Positions 1 to 9,825 of a DNA stretch of 20,439 nucleotides are shown in pieces (position 1 is the first letter of the stretch; every line of letters begins with the position of its first letter). A program made the position numbers and the translations under genes. This DNA is from Sphingobacteriales bacterium (lineage in GTDB: Bacteria > Bacteroidota > Bacteroidia > Chitinophagales > UBA2359), in NCBI GenBank assembly GCA_016711285.1, contig JADJTG010000006.1, forward strand, positions 1 to 20,439, in the 5' to 3' direction. The notes beneath the pieces were generated by a model. The model saw only the letters and a list, made by a program, of their open reading frames with translations, made no database searches and was not told the DNA's origin.

Positions 1-3000
1 ATACACAGTGCTGGCCGACATGACCCCATTGCGGCAAAGCGCACTTCTTTCTGATGAAAATTGTCTAATTCGTCTGGTACAATTACAGCAGCAGTTTATT
101 TCGCGCTGATGGCGTTAGCAGGGGGTGTCCTGACAAATAAATACTGATTACTTCTTTCACGGTTGAGTTTTCTATCAAGCCGAACTCCCCTCCGCCCGCG
201 GCAATTTGAGTTCGGGAATATCCTGATCACTGCCACACTCCGAACAAAGATATTTGCGCGCCCTCTTTGCTGTTGTAGGGTATTGCCGTAACGCAAAATG
301 GTTTCTATGCCGTTAACTGCCGTTGTTGTCTGCCCCGTCTTCGGAGCACGCGGCAATCCAAAACTATTCAAAAACTCACGGCGGCACACAGTTTTCCGGC
401 ACCTGACTGACGGTGCGCAAGTTCACCCGCTTTGCAAAATCAGATACGTTTCAAAATGCGCCGCCCTCGTTGCGCACCAGAATAATTTCTTCTACCGCCG
501 CCTCCTACTCAGCACCACGGCAAAGCCAAGCCAAAACAGATCATTTTTATTAAAAGTAAAATGCAAAAGCACTCTCGTTGAGGTCGGGAACAAGAGCCGT
601 GATATTATATTATTACATTCAGTAAGAAAAAAGTTGGGAGTCTTTGGTATTGTGCTGTTGCGACTTATATTTTCAGTGGAATGTTGTTTGGTGAAGGCGG
701 TTTGGAATAAAGCAGCGATCATATGCCCCCGTGGCTATTAAAACCGCCGTGCAAACGCTCCATCATATCAAATATTTCGTTGGCTTTTTTTCTGCAACCT
801 TTTTCATCGCTCCCTCCAAAAAACGCTTGCGTTGTTTCTCATTTCTTCGGGTTTTCTTTCACCTGGCGCGGCGCAAAATATCGAGCCGCCCGAGTGTATA
901 ATCTGCCATAATTTGGGCAAGCCGCACCATTGTTCACAGTATCCCCGAATTCCATGGGTGGGTTTGCAGGAGTTCTTCAAAGGCCCAGAAGTGCGGGTAT
1001 TCTACGGTTTCTCTGCCAAATGCTTGCGGTTGATGAAAGATGAACTCCATCGGTGCAGGGCGGTGGGGGAGGCGTTCATGGCGATGAGGTCTTCTATATT
1101 GTTGGAGTTTGAGGTCGCGCAGGTATTTTTGCATGCCCGGACTTTCAAACTGGAAGATGCCGATGGTATGTGTTTGAGAAAGGAAGTTGGTAGGTTTTCG
1201 TCCGTTAGGGATTTCATCAGGATTGATGAGCGGAATTTGGTATTTGTTTGCTGATATTCTCAATGGCATCGCGGATAATGGTGAGCGTTTTTAAGCCCAA
1301 AAGTCCATTTGAAACGAAGCCGCACTTCTCTGCAAAGTTGTCGTATTGTGTTGCCAACAAGTTGAATTCTTTGTTTGAATTTTTATGCCCGGAATATACT
1401 CTACAATATCGGAACAAATGATGATGCCGCAAGCGTACTGGTCGGTGGAGCGCCGCGGGCCTTCAAGGTTTTGGCTGCCACTTTGCCCAGCACCACCTGT
1501 GCTCTGAGGTCACTTTTGCCTTCGACAGATTGGCGCAGCATTTAATATGCTCCATTGCCTGTTCGTTTTGAGTTTTTCTTTGAGTTTTTCGGTGTCGCGC
1601 ATTCAAGTAGTCAGTCAAATCAAAATCGGAATGGGTGGGTACTAATTTGGCGATGCGGTCGGTTTCGGGCATTGGCAAATCAACACGCGCCACATCATGG
1701 ATGCTTGATTTTGAAGCCATTGTGCCGTATAGGTGATGATTTGCGCCGCGTCAGCTCGCCATATTTTTCACCACGCCTGATCAATATTTTGTCGCGCCCT
1801 TCATCGTCAAAATCAATGCTCAATATCGGGCATTGTTACACTCGGGATTCAGAAAACGCTCAAAGAGCAGATTGTAGCGAATGGGGTCTAATGTTGGTGA
1901 TGCCGATGGCATAAGCCACCGCGCTACCCGCCGCCGAACCCCTGCCCGGGTCCCACGGCGATATTCATAGCACGCGCCCGCATTCGTAAAGTCCTGTACT
2001 ATCAAATAACCCGGAAAACCGACTTCTCTATACGCTCAACTCATAATTCAAACGCTCCTCCAACGTATTTGTCTATTTCGCCGTATTTTTCTTTGCCCCT
2101 TCAAAAAGCCAGATAATGCAAATAATCATCTTGCGTAGCAAAACCCTTCGGGCAATATATAATTGGGGCAAAAGCACATCGCGTTTGAGTTTTGGCGGGT
2201 GTGATGCGGTCTATAATTAAATTGGTATTATCTAAGGCTTGCGGCACATCTTGAAAAAGGGCTTCCATTTGTGCCTTGTTTTAAAGAAAACAGATTGTTG
2301 GGAACCCAAAACGGTAGCCTTTGCCCTTCGCCAACGGGCATGTGCGTTTGTCACGGTATTCACACACAACAAAAATATCGTGCGCATCGGCGTTAGCTTC
2401 ATCAACATAATGCGAGTCGCAGGTGGCAATGACGGGAATATTGTATTTTTGCTCCATTTAATAACACTTGATTCACATCTTCTGACCGATGCCCGTTCCG
2501 TCAATATCTTTCAGGTTGTGACGCTGCAATTCAATAAAATAATCTTCGCCTAAAATATCCAACCACTCCAAAAAACGAGCTCGGCAACAGCTTCCCCTTT
2601 GAATAATAGCTTGGGGAGACTTCGGCACCGATGCAGCAGGTGTTCGCAATTAAACCCTCTTGCATCGTTTGATAAACGATTTATCCACACGCGAAATCTT
2701 GCCGTACAAACCCCCAATAAATGCCAAAGAAACACAATTTTGACAAAATTTATAGCCCTACCGATTTTTATGAGTATTGGCTGATTGGTAGCGTTTATCT
2801 TTTTGTTCTTTGGTAAAAGTGCGCTGAAAAACGGTCTTCCACTACATAAATTCGCAGCCCACCACGGAATAATGCCTGCTTTTTTTGCAGCATTTACAAA
2901 CTCAAAAGCACCGAACATATTGCCGTGGTCGGTGAGTGCCACGGCGGGCATACCATCTTTTTGGGCTTTGGCAACCATATCTTTGATGGGCGCGGCACCA

Positions 3001-3050
3001 TCTAACAAAGAATATTGAGTGTGGCAGTGAAGATGTGAGAATACAGGCAT
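1..3050 (-). CDS. dnaE: DNA polymerase III subunit alpha, left-truncated and multiply frameshifted
   Basis: This is the catalytic subunit of the replicative DNA polymerase. The N-terminus from the ATG at 3050 reads MPVFSHLHCHTQYSLLDGAA, the PHP domain opening, followed by a TDHGNMFGAFEF segment. Later frames continue in order: VIATCDSHYVDEANADAHDI (about 2430-2370), GPG-GSAAGSAVAYAIGITN (about 1950-1880), HDVARVDLP (about 1690), QTHTIGIFQFESPGMQKYL (about 1170-1120), MADYTLGG (about 910-890), FDMMERL (about 765-745) and, near the left edge, a VIGIYLSGHPL-like segment (about 145-125). The order matches the family from PHP domain through palm and fingers towards the C-terminus, which lies outside the window. 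More than ten shifts or stops interrupt the frame. Since this gene is essential and every segment is well conserved, sequence error is likelier than a pseudogene. An ATG at 3140 would add a hydrophobic stretch foreign to the family, so 3050 is preferred. Confidence 0.9.
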
Positions 3051-3270
3051 AAGCGATACAAAGAAGTAAAATGGAAGTGAGATAAGCAGTGCAATATTCG
3101 GCATTTTTTCGAAAACTACCATCAAATTTGAGGGAAGCATGATATTTTATAAAAACCAATACAGTAATTTTTGATAATAAAAGTTTTTTGCAATGGCAAT
3201 TTTACAGCTCAAAAATATCGCTTTTGCTCAAATGTATATCCTATTTTTTGCATTTTATAATCAGTCAATC

Positions 3271-3644
3271 TTATATTTTATCTGAAAATCTTATATTTTA
3301 TCTGAAAATCTTATATTTTATCTGAAAATCTTATATTTTATCTGAAAATCTTATATTTTATCTGAAAATCTTATATTTTATCTGAAAATCTTATATTTTA
3401 TCTGAAAATCTTATATTTATCGAAAATCTTATATTTTATCTGAAAATCTTATATTTTATCTGAAAATCTTATATTTTATCTGAAAATCTTATATTTTATC
3501 TGAAAATCTTATTTTATCTGAAAATCTTATATTTTATCTGAAAATCTTATATTTTATCTGAAAATCTTATATTTTATCTGAAAATATTATATTTTATTTG
3601 AAAATTTTATTTTATCTGAAAATCTTATATTTTATCTGAAAAAT
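3271..3644. repeat. 19-copy 20-bp AT-rich tandem repeat upstream of rimM
   Basis: Nineteen head-to-tail copies of TTATATTTTATCTGAAAATC occupy the gap between divergent dnaE and rimM. The last copy runs into the rimM start codon. Sixteen copies are 20 bp, and three (starting at 3411, 3509 and 3607) are 18 bp. Those three short copies are exactly 98 bp apart, giving a second-order period. Each unit has a T4 and an A4 run about 9 bp apart, so A/T tracts recur roughly once per helical turn along ~370 bp, as in intrinsically curved DNA (inference). No spacers separate the copies, so it is not a CRISPR array. Confidence 0.97.
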
Positions 3645-4176
3645 ATGGAACAGTTTCACCCTATCGGCTATATTCAAAAAGCGCACGCCCTCAAAGGCGA
3701 ACTAAAATTGTATGTTGAACCATACATAATGGATTTTATCAAAATAAAAAGTGGTGTATATTGAGCAAAAAGGTACGCCTGTTCCTTATATGGTGCAACG
3801 CCTGCAAGCCATTCCACAAGGGGCGATTTTGCAGGTGGAGGAGAGCAAAGACAAAAATGCCGCCGATGCCCTGAAAGGGTGCAGCGTGTCGGTAGAGGTG
3901 GCGGCGGTGCGCGGTTTAAAGGCGGCGATAGAGGCGCAATTGTTTTTTATAGAAGGTTATAAAGCGTATAACGGCGAAACGTTTTTGGGAGTGGTAGAAA
4001 GCATTGAAGAATTGCCGCAGCAAAAAATAGCACAAGTGCGTATGAGTGAACACCTCTTGCCCATTGCGCTGCACCCCGACCAGATTGCAGATATTAACCG
4101 CCGCAGCAAAAGTATTTATTTTGAATTGCCGGAAGGCTATGTAGAGGCTTTTTGGAGTAAAAAAGAAAATAATTGA
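3645..4176 (+). CDS. rimM: Ribosome maturation factor RimM (one frameshift)
   Basis: RimM binds ribosomal protein S19 and helps mature the 30S head. The protein opens MEQFHPIGYIQKAHALKGEL, the typical G-x-I-x-K-x-H-G/A-L-K-G-E start of the RimM N-terminal barrel. The C-terminal PRC-barrel-like half includes FFIEGYKAYNGETFLGVV, then LLPIALHPDQIADINRRSKSIYFELPEG near the end. The frame breaks at about 3740-3750, in an A-run after residue 34 or so. Removing one A joins FIKIK to VVYIEQKG without a gap, so this is probably a one-base insertion error. At about 177 residues when repaired, it has the usual family length. The ATG at 3645 directly abuts the 20-bp tandem repeat, so any promoter lies in or beyond the repeat. 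It converges with coaE. Confidence 0.9.
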
Positions 4177-4232
4177 GAATGGAGAATAATGCGCTTAATT
4201 AAGAACTCATCATTCAAAACTAAACACTGCCA

Positions 4233-4826
4233 CTATTGGCTGTATTGTCGGTGCAACTCTACAATAGTCGGCAGCAGCAGCGTTGTTTCGTCATTTACCA
4301 ACACCGCCTGAGCATGGGCGATTTTTTCGGCATCGCTGCTTTGGCGGGCAATGCGGGCTTCTACATCGGCTTGCGAAAGTGCAGGGTCGCGGCGCAGCAC
4401 TCTGGCTATGCGCAAATCGAGCGGGGCTGTTATTACAATCAGTGCATCTAAATAGCGATAAGTGCCGCTTTCTACAAGCAAAGCCGCTTCCTTAAGAATA
4501 TACGGCATTCGGAGTTTTCTTTGCATCGCTGCCCAAATTTCATAATCGCGCTGCACGGCGGGGTGTACACAACTGTTGAGCTGTCGGAGTGCCGCTGCAT
4601 CTTTAAACACCATATTCGCTAAATAAGCACGCTGCAAATTTCCTGTGCATCAAATACCGCCTCACCCAAAATACTCCTTCAATTGTATTTTCAGCAGGGC
4701 ATCGTGTTGCATCACATATTTTGCGCGGCTGTCGGCATCATACACCGGCACACGCCACTGTGCAAATACTTTAGTTATCCAGCTTTTACCGCTACCCATA
4801 CCGCCGGTAATGCCTATTTGTTTCAT
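4233..4826 (-). CDS. coaE: Dephospho-CoA kinase (two compensating frameshifts)
   Basis: This enzyme performs the last step of coenzyme A synthesis, ATP-dependent phosphorylation of dephospho-CoA in the cytoplasm. The N-terminus from the ATG at 4826 reads MKQIGITGGMGSGKSWITKV and contains the P-loop GGMGSGKS. VPVYDADSRAKYVM follows, the dephospho-CoA-binding D-A-D motif. The C-terminal part has LNSCVHPAVQRDYEIW, ALLVESGTYRYLDALIVITAP and RRDPALSQADVEARIARQ, all typical of CoaE. Two one-base errors near 4672 and 4645 shift the frame and then restore it, and the repaired length of about 198 residues is normal. It lies 21 nt downstream of the YbbR-like gene, the usual Bacteroidota arrangement, so the two are probably one operon. 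Confidence 0.92.
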
Positions 4827-4847
4827 ATTGTTTTATTTTTTAGGGAT

Positions 4848-5768
4848 TTAAAATAAAAACTGAGATTTGGACGGATAAATATTGACCTGTCGGGCAAAGG
4901 CGGGGTATTCGGTAACATTAAAATGCAAGACGCTGTCTTGGGGTTGTATGTTTGAAAAATCAGCTTCTACTTTAAATAAGGCTGCTGTTGTTTTATTGTA
5001 TTCCGACAAAGGCACTAAGCAAGAGAGCAAAGCAGTAGCCGGAAACAATGCCAATTCTCCTTTTTGTTTGTAATTTTTACGCTAATGGGAAGGTCTAATT
5101 TTTTTTTCGGTATATTCTTCTACTACTATTTCATAGTTCACAAGTTCCTGCTGCAATTGCAGGTTGCCTGCTAAGGGTTTTATCAAAGATACCTGCCCTG
5201 TTTGTGTAGAGCGCACATCTGCCAGCATTACCGTATCGGTGGCGATGCTTTGCAAGGTATCGAGCAATACTTTATGCCGCTCACTTTCACCGAAGTTGGT
5301 GTAAATGAAGGGCGGTCGTAGCGCATACGATACTGTCCCCGAAATTGCACTTGGTATCTGAAATCAATGGGCAGTATTTTTGATATTTTTCTTTCTGCCG
5401 ACAGCTCTATTTCGGGCGGCGATATGGCTATCACTTCCAAATTTTCCAAATAATCGGCTTGAGATGCCAACAACTCCTGCGCCGAAAATGCCGCACGCGA
5501 TTTAAATTATGCATAATCCCACACGAGCGTTTTGCCCCGCAATTTAAAGTAACTTCTCAGCAAATCGTAGCCGCTTCCTTTTACACGCACCTCCAATTGT
5601 TCGGGGAAAAGTGCGGCTCAATATCAAGGTATCGGGAATATTGATTAAATCGGTATTGAGCGGAATATCTATAAAATAAGTATTTTCAGACAAACGATTG
5701 ACCAACCATACATTAAAAGCCAAACAGAAAAATAAAAAATACGCCGCCTTATCGCTCACATACAGCAA
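4848..5768 (-). CDS. YbbR-like domain protein (frameshifted)
   Basis: The N-terminal stretch SDKAAYFLFFCLAFNVWLVN is one membrane anchor. After it come beta-rich YbbR-type repeats: YFIDIPLNTDLINIPDTLIL, a segment around VKGSGYDLLRSYF, then IELSAERKISKILPIDFRY and FTPTSVKVSG, then QTGQVSLIKPL, ending VNIYPSKSQFLF. Each repeat alternates strands in the way of YbbR/CdaR ectodomains, which lie outside the membrane; in Firmicutes CdaR regulates c-di-AMP synthesis, but the Bacteroidota role is unknown to me. Several one-base shifts (near 5510, 5280 and 5085) break the frame. The start is uncertain: 5768 is a TTG, and no in-frame ATG is visible upstream before a stop. The position immediately before coaE supports the call. 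Confidence 0.8.
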
Positions 5769-5945
5769 GCCGCCAAGCGAAAAATACGGGATAATATGTC
5801 CGATGGTTTTGCCAAAATCAGGAAAAGTAAGACAGTATGTCTATTAAAAAATTACAAATAAATATTATAATAAAGCATTAAAAATCAATTTTTTACAAAC
5901 AGAAAATTACATTTTTATTTAAAACAATCAATAACAACTTTGTGT

Positions 5946-7995
5946 TTAATACTCCAGCATTTCCTTGATTTTTTTCAGCTACTTCTCTGCCGAAGGAATC
6001 ATCGTTGCCTCCAAAGTAGCATTCAGCGGAACGGCGGGTACTTCAGCAGCACCCAAAGTTTGAGGGGCTGCATCTAAGTGCTCAAAACAAGCGGCGGCAA
6101 TGCGTCCTGCTAGAGCCTGTGCAAAACTGTTGTTGCGGGCTTCTTCGGTGAGCAGCAGGCATTTTCCGTGTCGGCGCACCGCCTCCAAAACAGCAACTTC
6201 GTCCAAAGGGCACAAAGTACGCAAATCCAGCACCTCCACCTGCCCTGCAAACTGCTCCGGCAGCATTGAGTGCCCAATGTACGCCCATTCCGTAAGTAAT
6301 CACCACCAAAGAATTGCGCGGCGCACCTGCCCGCATCGGCGTGCAACACTGTATTGGCTTTGCCCAAAGGAATAATATAATCTTCGGCGGGTTCTATGGT
6401 TTTGGCGGCATCAGTGCCGCGTACTTTGCTCCAATACAAACCTTTATGCTCAAAAATAACGACCGAATTACCGTCATAAAAGCTCCTTTGAGCAAGCCTT
6501 TCAAATCGGCTCCATTGCTCGGATAAGCAATTTTAATGCCGCGAATATTGGCAACAATACTCTCTACACTGCTCGAATGATAAGGACCACCACTGCCATA
6601 CGCACCTATCGGCACGCGGATAATGCACGACACCGGATATTTTCCGTTGCTCAAATAACAACTTCGCGCTACTTCGGTAAATAATTGATTGATACCCGGA
6701 AAAATATAATCGGCAAATTGCACTTCTACTATTGGCTTTAATCCCACCGCCGACATACCCACTGTGCTGCCTACGATAAATGCCTCCTGAATGGGCGTGT
6801 TGAATACCCGTTCATCGCCGAATTTTTCAGCCAAAGTAGCTGCTTCGCGAAATACACCGCCCAAGCGTCTGCCCACATCTTGCCCATACAAAAGACTTTC
6901 GGGGTGCTGTTGCAAAATTTCTTCAATGGCAAAAAGTGCGCAATCCACCATCACGGTAGGTTTTTTGTCGGCGGGGCTGCGCGTACCGTTCTCTTGGATA
7001 ATAGAGGTAGGAGCAAAAATATGATGTGTTAAAGTTTCGGGCTGCGGGTCGGGAGCTTGTTGAGCCGCCTCAAATTGTGCCAGTACACTCGTCCATACTT
7101 CTTGTTCTATTGTTTCGAGGTCGGCAGTTTTTATTTTATTTTTTTTCAATAAAGCCTTCATTTTTGGAAAAGGATCTTGCTGCTGCTGCTCTTCCAAATC
7201 GTGGCGATACCACTCTTTGCGCACCCCAGAAGTATGATGATTGAGCAAAGGCACACGCACATGCAACAACATCGGGACTTGTTCGCGGCGAATGGTGGCG
7301 AGCATATCGGCTACGGTGCGATAACACCATTCAAAGTCAGTACCATCAATAGAGCGTGCTTCCAAGCCTTTAAAACCTGCTGCATATTCGGCGGCGTTCA
7401 TAGCGCGAATTTCAGGGGCATACGCCGAAATATCCCACTGATTATCCTGCACCAAATACAAAATAGGCAATTTTTTGAGTACCGCCATTTGGAAAGCCTC
7501 CGCCACTTCGCCTTCGGTAACAGAAGCATCGCCCAAAGAACAAACCACCAAGGGGGCTGCATCTATATTTTTTTCCAATCCCTGCACGCGCTTGTAGCGC
7601 AAGCCCATCGCCGCACCCGTCGCTGGAATTGCCTGCATACCCGTTGCCGATGACTGATGCGGAATTTGAGGTTTGTCGGTATCTCGGAGACTGGGGTGAC
7701 AATAGTAAGTGCGCCCGCCCGAAAAGGGGTCGTCCTGTTTTGCAAAAATCTGAAGCATCAATTGTTGAGGGCTACAACCCATAGCAAGCAAAAGCGCATC
7801 ATCGCGGTAGTAGGGATATACATAATCGCTGGGTAGCAACTGCAAGCCCATCGCAATCTGGATAGCTTCGTGTCCGCGCGAAGTGGCGTGTACGTATTTT
7901 GATACCAATTTAAAATTATCTTCATACACTTGCGAGAGTGTTTTAGCAGTAGCCATCAGGCGAAACGCACGCAACAAAAGGTCTTTTGAAAGCAT
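5946..7995 (-). CDS. Fused E1 alpha/beta subunit of a branched-chain-type 2-oxoacid dehydrogenase
   Basis: This is a thiamine-diphosphate-dependent E1 of a 2-oxoacid dehydrogenase complex, most likely the 2-oxoisovalerate type, which decarboxylates the oxoacid and passes the acyl group to the lipoyl E2. The alpha half (residues about 1-340) has SRGHEAIQIAMGLQL, YYRDDALLLAMG and a ThDP/Mg motif GDASVTEGEVAEAF...QDN. After a linker rich in Glu and Gln, the beta half (from about residue 350) has FAIEEILQQHP, ESLLYGQDVGRRLGGVF, NTPIQEAFIVGSTVGMSAVG and PIGAYGSGGPYHSSSVES. The frame breaks near 6480, 6270 and 5985, but the tail can be followed through VLDLRTLCPLDEVAVLEAV and LLTEEARNNSF to a repaired end EKIKEMLEY with a TAA at 5946. 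About 683 residues is normal for the fused Bacteroidota form. Whether the substrate is branched-chain oxoacid or pyruvate cannot be settled here. Confidence 0.88.
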
Positions 7996-8217
7996 ATATC
8001 AACAAATTGAATTGCAAAATGCTAATTTTTTAGCTTAAAAGCTAATAAGCCGTGCAAAGATATTGTGCGGTGTGCTTGTTATTTTTAGTAGCTTTGCCGC
8101 TATCACAAAATTATTGAGCGGAATACCATTTAAATAGTTGTGAGTGATTAGTTTTTAGTTTTTAGTTAGCATAAGTATATGATTATCAATTATTTATGTC
8201 ATTTTATAAATACAAAC

Positions 8218-8225
8218 TATTTTTG
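8218..8225 (+). promoter_or_regulatory. Candidate Bacteroidota -7 promoter element for the glycosyltransferase
   Basis: TATTTTTG fits the Bacteroidota -7 consensus TAnnTTTG. It would start transcription about 30 nt before the ATG at 8261. I see no convincing -33 TTTG at the right distance. A second match, TAGCTTTG, lies at 8089-8096. The sequence is AT-rich, so chance matches are possible. Confidence 0.3.
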
Positions 8226-8260
8226 TACTACTACTTATTAAAAATTTTATTTGTAAAAAA

Positions 8261-9309
8261 ATGCCCGCGCTCTCCGATATTGCTGTTGTTATTCTCAACT
8301 GGAACGGACAAAAATGGCTCGAAACTTTTTTGCCTTCCGTAGTAGCGCATAGCGGCGATGCTGCCATAGTAGTTGCCGACAATGCTTCTACTGATACTTC
8401 GGTGGCGTGGCTGCGCCAGTATTTTCCGCAAGTGCAATGTATATGCTTGGAAAACAACTACGGCTTCGCCGAAGGCTACAACCGCGCGCTGCAACAAATT
8501 CAGCAACCTTATTATTTATTGCTCAACTCCGATGTGGAAGTAAGCCCCCATTATTTAGAGCCTTTGCTCGAAATGCTCCACACGCAGCCGCATATAGCCG
8601 CCTGCCAACCCAAAGTGCTGGCACAACAAGCCCCCCAACATTTTGAATATGCCGGAGCAGCAGGCGGTTTTTTGGATATATTGGCTTATCCTTTTTGTCG
8701 CGGGCGCATTTTTGAAGTATGCGAATACGACCGGCAGCAATATGATGATGCCGTTGAAATTTTTGGGCAAGCGGTTGCGCTTTGTTCATTCGGAGCGAGT
8801 TGTATCATCGGTGGGGCGGTTTTGACGGCGATTTTTTGCCAGTATGGAGGAAATAGACCTTTGCTGGCGGCTCAAAAATGCGGGTTACGGCATTGCGGTA
8901 TGTCCGCAATCGGTGGTGTATCATATGGGGCGGCGGCACTTTGGCAGCGGCAAATCCTTTTAAAACATATCTCAATTTTCGGAACAACTGGGCGATGATG
9001 CTCAAGAATATGCCCGCCCGCCGTTTGTGGTGGGTGCTGCCTTTGCGCTTAAAATTGGATATGTTGGCGGCAATACAGCAATTGGTGAAAGGCAACAGAA
9101 AGGCGGCATTTGCTATTGTGAAAGCGGTGTGGCGGGCGGTGGGGTCGCTGCCGCAGCAGTGGCGCAAACGGCAGGAACTCCGCCACTTGCGCCGCCGCTA
9201 CGCTTTGGCTGCACCCAACGAAAAGGGTTTGTATCGCCGTTCGGTGCTGTGGCAGTTTTTTGTGCGCAAGTGCCGTACTTTTGCGCAGTTGCCCGATATA
9301 CAGAGCTAA
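8261..9309 (+). CDS. Family 2 glycosyltransferase, rhamnosyltransferase-like (frameshifted)
   Basis: This is a GT-A fold transferase of the WcaA/WbbL type, which adds a sugar to a cell-surface glycan at the cytoplasmic membrane face. The N-terminus has IAVVILNWNGQKWLETFLPS, then IVVADNASTDTSVAWL (nucleotide-sugar pocket), ENNYGFAEGYNRAL and YYLLLNSDVEVSPHYLEPLL with the metal-binding region. After shifts at about 8765-8960 the frames rebuild as FWASGCALFIRSELYHRWGG, then SMEEIDLCWRLKNAGYGIA (the acceptor-side ED motif) and YHMGGGTLAAANP. The basic C-terminal tail ends LWQFFVRKCRTFAQLPDIQS. Repaired length is about 349 residues, typical for the family. No other glycan genes are visible nearby, and it stands alone on the plus strand between two minus-strand units. 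The acceptor and the sugar cannot be told from sequence. Confidence 0.85.
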
Positions 9310-9315
9310 AAAAAT

Positions 9316-9348
9316 CCGCCGCCCGAAGGTGTGTTTTTCGGGCGACGG
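9316..9348 (-). terminator. Intrinsic terminator of the headless toxin cassette (near copy of 11187-11221)
   Basis: A 12-bp stem (left arm CCGCCGCCCGAA, one mismatch) with a 9-nt loop is followed on the minus strand by a run of T. It lies 12 nt after the stop of the membrane immunity gene. The hairpin and its flanks closely match the terminator at 11187-11221, including the GGGAATTAT sequence beside it. Confidence 0.85.
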
Positions 9349-9360
9349 GGGAATTATGTT

Positions 9361-9825
9361 TTATTTCTGATTGGATTTTGGTATTACAAATATTTTATAA
9401 GCAATGATTAATACAATGAAATCTATAAAAAATACTGCCACCTTTAGTAACCATCTATAGAGTTTTTCTTGATTGTACCCGTTCGGCAATTTATTATAAG
9501 AAAAATCAAGACATAATATGAGAGAATATATCCCCCAAATAACGATAGGAAGTGAAACCAATATCAAAAATTGATTACCTTTTAAATTAAATTTAGGATA
9601 TATTTTCCGTATAACGACCATGCTGAACAAAATAGCTGCATTATAAAATCCCATATAAAATCCCATTAACGCTGGAAATTTTGCCGTTGAAAAACTAAAT
9701 TTTTGAGTTGGAAGCGTTAAATAATGAAATATTAGCCCCACCCATGAGATTATATAAGTAATTGTTGCCCATAGTATGATATAACTCAGTATTCTAAGAA
9801 TAAATTTTATTAACCAATGTTTCAT
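9361..9825 (-). CDS. Putative membrane immunity protein of the headless cassette
   Basis: This 154-residue protein has four hydrophobic segments: about residues 7-35 (FILRILSYIILWATITYIIS and on), 50-72 (FPALMGFYMGFYNAAILFSM), 84-108 (FLILVSLPIVIWGIYSLILC) and 127-148 (LLKVAVFFIDFIVLIIAYKI). It ends with a short basic tail. I do not recognise the family. Its ATG overlaps the stop of the toxin-tip gene as ATGA, so the two are translationally coupled, the usual setting of an immunity gene beside a polymorphic toxin. The terminator follows 12 nt after its stop. A membrane immunity protein hints that the partner toxin acts in or across the membrane, for example as a pore former or a periplasmic enzyme (inference). 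The reading frame is intact and AT-rich compared with the shared toxin block. Confidence 0.7.
   Translation of the reverse strand: MKHWLIKFILRILSYIILWATITYIISWVGLIFHYLTLPTQKFSFSTAKFPALMGFYMGFYNAAILFSMVVIRKIYPKFNLKGNQFLILVSLPIVIWGIYSLILCLDFSYNKLPNGYNQEKLYRWLLKVAVFFIDFIVLIIAYKIFVIPKSNQK

Noticed and set aside
3051..3140. Upstream ATG of dnaE giving a hydrophobic N-terminal extension
   Set aside because: Family members begin directly with the MPxFSHLHCHTxYSLLDG segment; the extension has no counterpart.
3271..3644. CRISPR array
   Set aside because: The 20-bp units are directly adjacent with no spacers, and no cas gene is present.
4177..4232. Bidirectional terminator between rimM and coaE
   Set aside because: Only a loose inverted similarity (GAATG with CATTC) is present, with poor stem pairing.
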